This document shows, piece by piece, positions 59,621 to 64,000 of a DNA stretch of 64,000 nt. The stretch comes from Metallyticus violacea. Lineage: Eukaryota; Arthropoda; Insecta; Mantodea; Metallyticidae. The translations under genes and the position numbers were made by a program. The notes below the pieces were generated by a model, which was given only the letters and a program-made list of their open reading frames with translations, had not been told where the DNA came from and searched no databases. Position 1 is the first letter of the stretch; each line of letters opens with the position of its first letter. The DNA lies in assembly GCA_030762175.1 (NCBI GenBank), contig CM060833.1, positions 165,515,001 to 165,579,000 on the forward strand, written 5' to 3'.

Positions 59621-60238
59621 TGAAACGGCATTGTAAGTGATTGATGGGAATTGGGCTGTATGGTTGCTGCGGTAAATAATTTGCGCCCGCTGATTGCAGG
59701 TTTCGCCACGGCTGCTGCAGACCACCCCCACTCTTCTTCGATGAAACTCTCTCGAGGGCTTTTCGCTGGATTTTGGTGGCTTTGAGCCAGCCGGAACTCG
59801 CCGAATGGGATTCTAGTGCAAAATGTTGACGGTAAATGACGCTTCGTTGTTTAGTTGCTGATGTCGTTTATTCTCATTAACATGAATATTCAGGAAAACT
59901 CACGTTTCACGTTGAACCACGGGCTAGGTAGCCAACATGTAAATTTATTGTATTAACCAAATGGTGCCGAGTGTGAAGAGGTTATTAATGCAAGTGAATT
60001 CTTAAGGCAATTCAATGATGTATCGGCAGTTAGTGTGGCGACTAACACACAACCTGGGTTGTCGCCGTCTTAGGCCGCTCTTCCCCTGATCTCCGGCGAC
60101 GGCAGCCACGCGTATCCCGGCCCGGAAAATTCTGAGACTGCCCGACTTTTGAGCAAAATCTATCCCTTTATACACAATGCTAAATGACGCCATCCATGGG
60201 TAACGGCGCGAAATACTCCCGCCAGTTTTGTGTTAACA
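59621..60238 (-). mobile_element. LTR (5' LTR, minus orientation) of a retrotransposon
   Basis: A 618-bp segment, read on the minus strand, begins TGTTAACA and ends in TTTCA, so it has the TG...CA borders. It is followed by aag and the primer-binding site. A TATA box (gtgtataaagg, centred on 60170) and AATAAA signals (59867-59872 and about 59945) sit in the right order for U3-R-U5. GC-richer than the surroundings. No second LTR and no coding region were found, so the element is truncated. Class (Gypsy or BEL/Pao) is not decided. Confidence 0.65.
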
Positions 60239-62393
60239 TCACTCATAAATCAATGCTTACCTCACTGAATTTCGTTTCTATTCCTTGAACAATTTTGGTA
60301 GAGCCAAATGCTCCGCTATTCGTCAATAAGATGAATTTAAACAGATTTCATACGTTACTGTCAATGACTCTTTTGTTCGAACACCTGGAACTTTGTCACC
60401 AAACAGGCCGGTGTCTCCCCTGAGGTGAGGGCATTTCCAGCCCTAGCTGCATACCTGAAGGGATTAACTTGTATTGTCTCTGACTTTTTGCCAAATCTTT
60501 CTGTGTCTGGAGAAAGGCGTGAATTTTTCCTTAACTTGCTATATATTACTATAAGTTATTTCTTAAATATACCAAAAATTACACATTATGAACGCATTTA
60601 CCAACTATACCATCTTAATGCTATAAATACGAGTTATTTCATTAAAGTTCCTCCATTGAAAGAAAATACACAACTTACTTGCACATAATTACTGAGTTGC
60701 TGATTATAAAATTTCAAATATTAATTATTCCAATTACTTTGTAATCGATGGGGAGCCAGGGACAGCTTTACAGGAAATAAATTTCCTGGAGTTGTAGGTT
60801 CATCTGGCATAACTGTTTCATCATTAGTGTAACAAATTCGAATACATGGCATTTTATTGCTAAGAAGCGGCCATTCATGAAAGTTTGTTGTAATTGAGAA
60901 AACATTCAATGGCATTTTTATCAATTAGAAACTTTTTCTCGGTTATTTTTGCGAAGATTAGCACAGTAAATGAGTTGTTGTTATAGTGCACTCACAGTAA
61001 CTGAAATATTTATGTATTTTCATAGAATAACTGTTCGTTTCTGAAATTAAATGTTGGATGAAATAAAATCGTAAGGTTGTGTAATTGGTTTTTTGGTCAT
61101 GTGCTTGATGGATTTATTGAATCTAAGCTGGACGTTTTTCACAAATGAAGCTAATTTCGGCCTCTCGGGATTGTAGATATTGCAGTTCCAACAGCGCTCA
61201 TGTGATTTTCAGCTCTCACTTTATGACTAAATGACAGACGTGCAATTAATACAAACCACATTGTTGAGCCGCTATTTCATCAATGCTCGGTGAAACATTA
61301 AATCCGATTTTTGCTAATCTGGCCCTCGAGAAGAAATGCACGGGTGTTTTATGTAGGGCGTTGCGTGTTCACATACGGTTAATGAAACTGTGCTAGCACT
61401 ATGCGGTGTGTGCGAGAAACTCAATGAGAAGATAGGATTATTAGTGCAGCTTTTTATACCTTTTATTGATAAATAAATTTGAAAAGTGTAGTGTATAATC
61501 ACGTGATCTGGAGGCTCCGAAACAACGTCCACGAGGCAATGTGCAACATTCAACAGTATAAATATAGTAACTTTCCCGAAGCCTTCTTAAAAGGGTCCAG
61601 GCGATTCCCACAGAAGGGGGCGACATTTAAATACCGGTTACCACATTAAACAACATATAATAAACGAAAGAAGACACAAAAGCAAAATCTCACCGTTAAT
61701 TACCTCGGCAAGTGGCACAACGCTTAAGCAGTAATTTTCCGAGGGCAAAATAATTTGCCAATCAACTAGAATTTTCCTCACCTTATGCACCAAATGTAAA
61801 TAGTTCGGCGTAACAGACATACGCCCGATACACGGCGATCAGTGGCGGCCTGTGAGATTATCAGTCGAATTATTCACACGAGGGCGCGCACACCGACATA
61901 GAGGTACCACTTTCTACCATTTACCACTTCCGGTACAACTTAAACGTTTGTTATACAAAATAAAAATGCCACATTCGCCTAATTTATTTGTTTACGTCTC
62001 TGTCAAAGCAACAACCTTACTGATAAATCTACATTGAAGTCACCACCTTTCTGTGGACAATGTACCTAACTAAGTTAACATTTCATCTTATGTGATAGTA
62101 TAAACAGAAATTTTATCTTTTTGTGAGTATAAAAGTACCTTTCTGTTTTTGATGTTGCTATTGGCGTTGTTATGAGCACTTTTTTCAAACTGCCAGATTC
62201 ACTGAATGTTGTTTGAAAATTACGTTCAATCAAGAACTGAAATAAAGACACAGTTTCCGTAACGCATTGAAAATTACAAGCTCTGTTTTCCCTCTGTATG
62301 TATATACTTCTGCATCGCACGTTAGATGAGAAATAGAAAATAATCTCTTTTAACATGCTTCAAAAACCCCTGTAAAAGTAAATCTGCTGCGTG
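60239..62393. other. Unassigned region
   Basis: No gene or repeat recognised in about 2.1 kb. Confidence 0.45.
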
Positions 62394-62403
62394 AAGGTAA
62401 CGT

Positions 62404-62709
62404 GTTTTTTTTTTTTTTGATTGATTTATTTATGGACGCTCTTTAACATGTCAGGTCATCAGCGTCCCATTCAATTCAGAGCGTGAAACGGCCGACAAAT
62501 TTTGCTCAGAGACCTCTCTTTCAGGCTTGAGGTTCTTTTTCGTGCCGTAAATGTACGACACGGGACCCACGGCTTTACTTCCCTTCCGAAGGAAGCCATA
62601 CTTAGGACTTTTTACGCCCGAAAAAAATCCATCGGTCCTGGCCGGGTTCGAACCCGCGATCTTGGGTTTAGGAGGAAAGTATGGTAATCACTACACCACC
62701 AGGACCGAC
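62404..62709 (-). mobile_element. SINE-A copy 13, full length with perfect duplication
   Basis: Minus-strand. Long T run (the A tail) then tttgattgatttatttatgg, body, and a head with intact B box (gttcgaacccg) and acceptor (ggtcctgg ... ccaggacc). aaggtaacgt flanks it at 62394-62403 and 62710-62719. By tail length and intact promoter this is probably the youngest SINE-A here. Confidence 0.95.
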
Positions 62710-63007
62710 AAGGTAACGTCTAAATTCTTCTACTTGGATGATAATTATTACATCACGTACTTCTAATATAGCAATTTTAATAAAGGATTCTGTGTAAACA
62801 ATACGGTATTTGGATTGCTGAATCAGTTGTTAATATTCTTCCCAAAACTTACCAATTTACGACGTTGCAAATTTTCGGTATTACAATTTCAAAATCTTCA
62901 ATGCATTTTATAAGCAAAATTGGTTCTACATTGCATTTCTATATAAGAAATCTAAGAAATATAACAAATCTACATCGCAGAATCATATTGTAGCGCCAAA
63001 ATGCAAA

Positions 63008-64000
63008 TACGAGGTTAGGTCGATAAGTTTCCTGCCTCGCCGACAAGAATTATCGCCTTCACAAAACCCTTATCTGTTAGGTAAATAATTTCAGCTATAA
63101 CTTCCGCTCCGCCGTATTCAGTTGTTCAGATATAGTTACATAAAGAAGTCTATGTGTAGAAGATTGTGACATGTTCAAAATGGAGTATCGAGCTGTTATT
63201 AAGTTCTTCACAAAAGGAGGACTTACTCCAAATGAAATTAAACAGCGATTGGACGGTGTATATATATGGGAAAGAATACCGAATGGGACAAACTTTGAAA
63301 TCTTGAAGACGAAGAGCGTGCAGGTCGGCCCTTGAAGGTGCTGACTTCTGAAAGCTCTTGTGGAAGGAGAAATTATGGAAGCCCAGCGGCTGAAAGTTAC
63401 AAAAATAGCAGCAAGACCGGGCCTTTCTAAAACAACAGTTCTTCGAATTATTCATGAGCATTTAAACATGAATAAGGTTAGTGCAAGATGGGTGCCTAGA
63501 CTTCTTTCCTCAGTACAAAAGCAGCAACGAGTCATCTGTTGTCAGACATTTTTGGAGCTCTGCCATGGTAACGAGAGAGAAATTCTGCAAATCATTGTTA
63601 CAGGAGATGAAACTGTGGTCCTCTACTATGATCTCTCCCTTGTCCAAAAGAGAATCAATGTAATGGCAGATGTGAATCTGGTGAAGCACAGCCTCTAAAG
63701 GCCAAGGTCACTCAGTCAACCAAAAGATCATAGCCACAATCTTTTGGAACTGTGAAGGAATATTCTTCATTGACTTCAAGAAGAGAAACATCACAATAAA
63801 TGGGGAGTACTATGCTGGCCTACTGCACACACAAGTGCTTCCTTCAAAGAGAAAAGGCGAGTAAAGCTGAGTGATGGTGTGCGCACAGCTCTTGTTGCAA
63901 AGGAAGCTGTGAAGAAATGTGGCTTCAAGGAAATCGACCATCCACCCTACAGCCCAGATCTAGCTCCCAGTGACTATTTTCTCTTCTTAAAACTCAAGAA
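63008..64000 (+). mobile_element. Mariner element M4, cut by the window end
   Basis: 5' terminal repeat tacgaggttaggtcgataag at 63008 with TA border; leader as in M1. The 3' end lies beyond the window. Confidence 0.92.
63171..64000 (+). pseudogene. Mariner transposase M4 with two in-frame-region deletions
   Basis: Start ATG at 63171. Compared with M1, about 45 bp is lost after the text for ...GVY (near 63265), followed by a frame change. The stretch 63360-63698 is open and covers the second helix-turn-helix, the linker and the first catalytic block (VTGDETVVLYYD). A second deletion at about 63881 joins gatggtgtgcgc to acagctcttgtt, removing the HDNAPVH block with the second catalytic Asp. 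The third block (APSDYFLF) is intact. The 3' end of the gene lies outside the window. Confidence 0.88.

Noticed and set aside
60420..60690. Open frame after the LTR as a possible host exon
   Set aside because: No motif, and no splice or promoter evidence; AT-rich end.

Overview
The window looks like intergenic DNA from an arthropod, most probably an insect with a large, repeat-rich genome. The evidence is AT-rich sequence without a convincing host exon, mariner, hAT-like and non-LTR remnants of arthropod type, three abundant tRNA-derived SINE families, and an inserted scrap of insect-like mitochondrial cytochrome b. I cannot name the order or species. No intact protein-coding gene was found. 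Every recognisable coding stretch is a broken transposon gene, and no rRNA gene, free-standing tRNA gene or CRISPR array is visible.

SINE families. SINE-A (13 loci) has a Gly-tRNA-like head whose acceptor halves (ggtcctgg / ccaggacc) still pair, then a conserved body of about 210 bp. SINE-B (11 copies) has a Ser/Leu-tRNA-like head and ends in a cgggcgttaaacacc tail. SINE-C (2 copies, both minus) has a Glu/Asp-tRNA-like head. Many copies keep 8-15 bp target-site duplications (TSDs), so insertion boundaries and nesting order can be read directly.

Layout. 0-5.6 kb: two SINE-A copies, an internally deleted DNA transposon with a helix-turn-helix remnant (3465-4182) and the 3' end of a non-LTR element. 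5.6-9.2 kb: nothing recognised. 9.2-12.3 kb: SINE-A, two reverse-transcriptase remnants, SINE-A, SINE-B, and a 560-bp GC-rich insertion with a 14-bp duplication. 15-20.3 kb: an old mariner (-), SINE-C, a younger mariner (+), and a second internally deleted helix-turn-helix transposon. 20.5-23.1 kb: a mosaic region in which one SINE-A copy is split by a composite 515-bp insert. 26.6-32.6 kb: a SINE cluster including a SINE-A that carries the mitochondrial fragment and a SINE-B nested in a SINE-B. 33.6-34.1 kb: local direct duplications. 36-40 kb: a complete but dead mariner (-), a non-LTR reverse transcriptase cut by SINE-C, and an old mariner (-). 40.3-40.9 kb: a degenerate 20-bp-period minisatellite. 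43.3-44.7 kb: two long, nearly identical inverted arms. 45-54.6 kb: a hAT-like fragment, a (CA)n tract, a conserved non-host coding fragment and more SINEs. 55-64 kb: a complete mariner (-), SINE-B inside SINE-A, a non-LTR endonuclease remnant, an LTR with primer-binding site (-), SINE-A, and a mariner cut by the window end.

The elements do not form a pathway. The window is a layered record of transposition: old non-LTR and mariner remnants, then a younger mariner family that shares one terminal inverted repeat, then SINEs, several of which sit inside the older layers. The most unusual items are the cytochrome-b patch inside a SINE, the split SINE with the permuted mosaic insert, the GC-rich retroposon-like insertion and the long inverted repeat.
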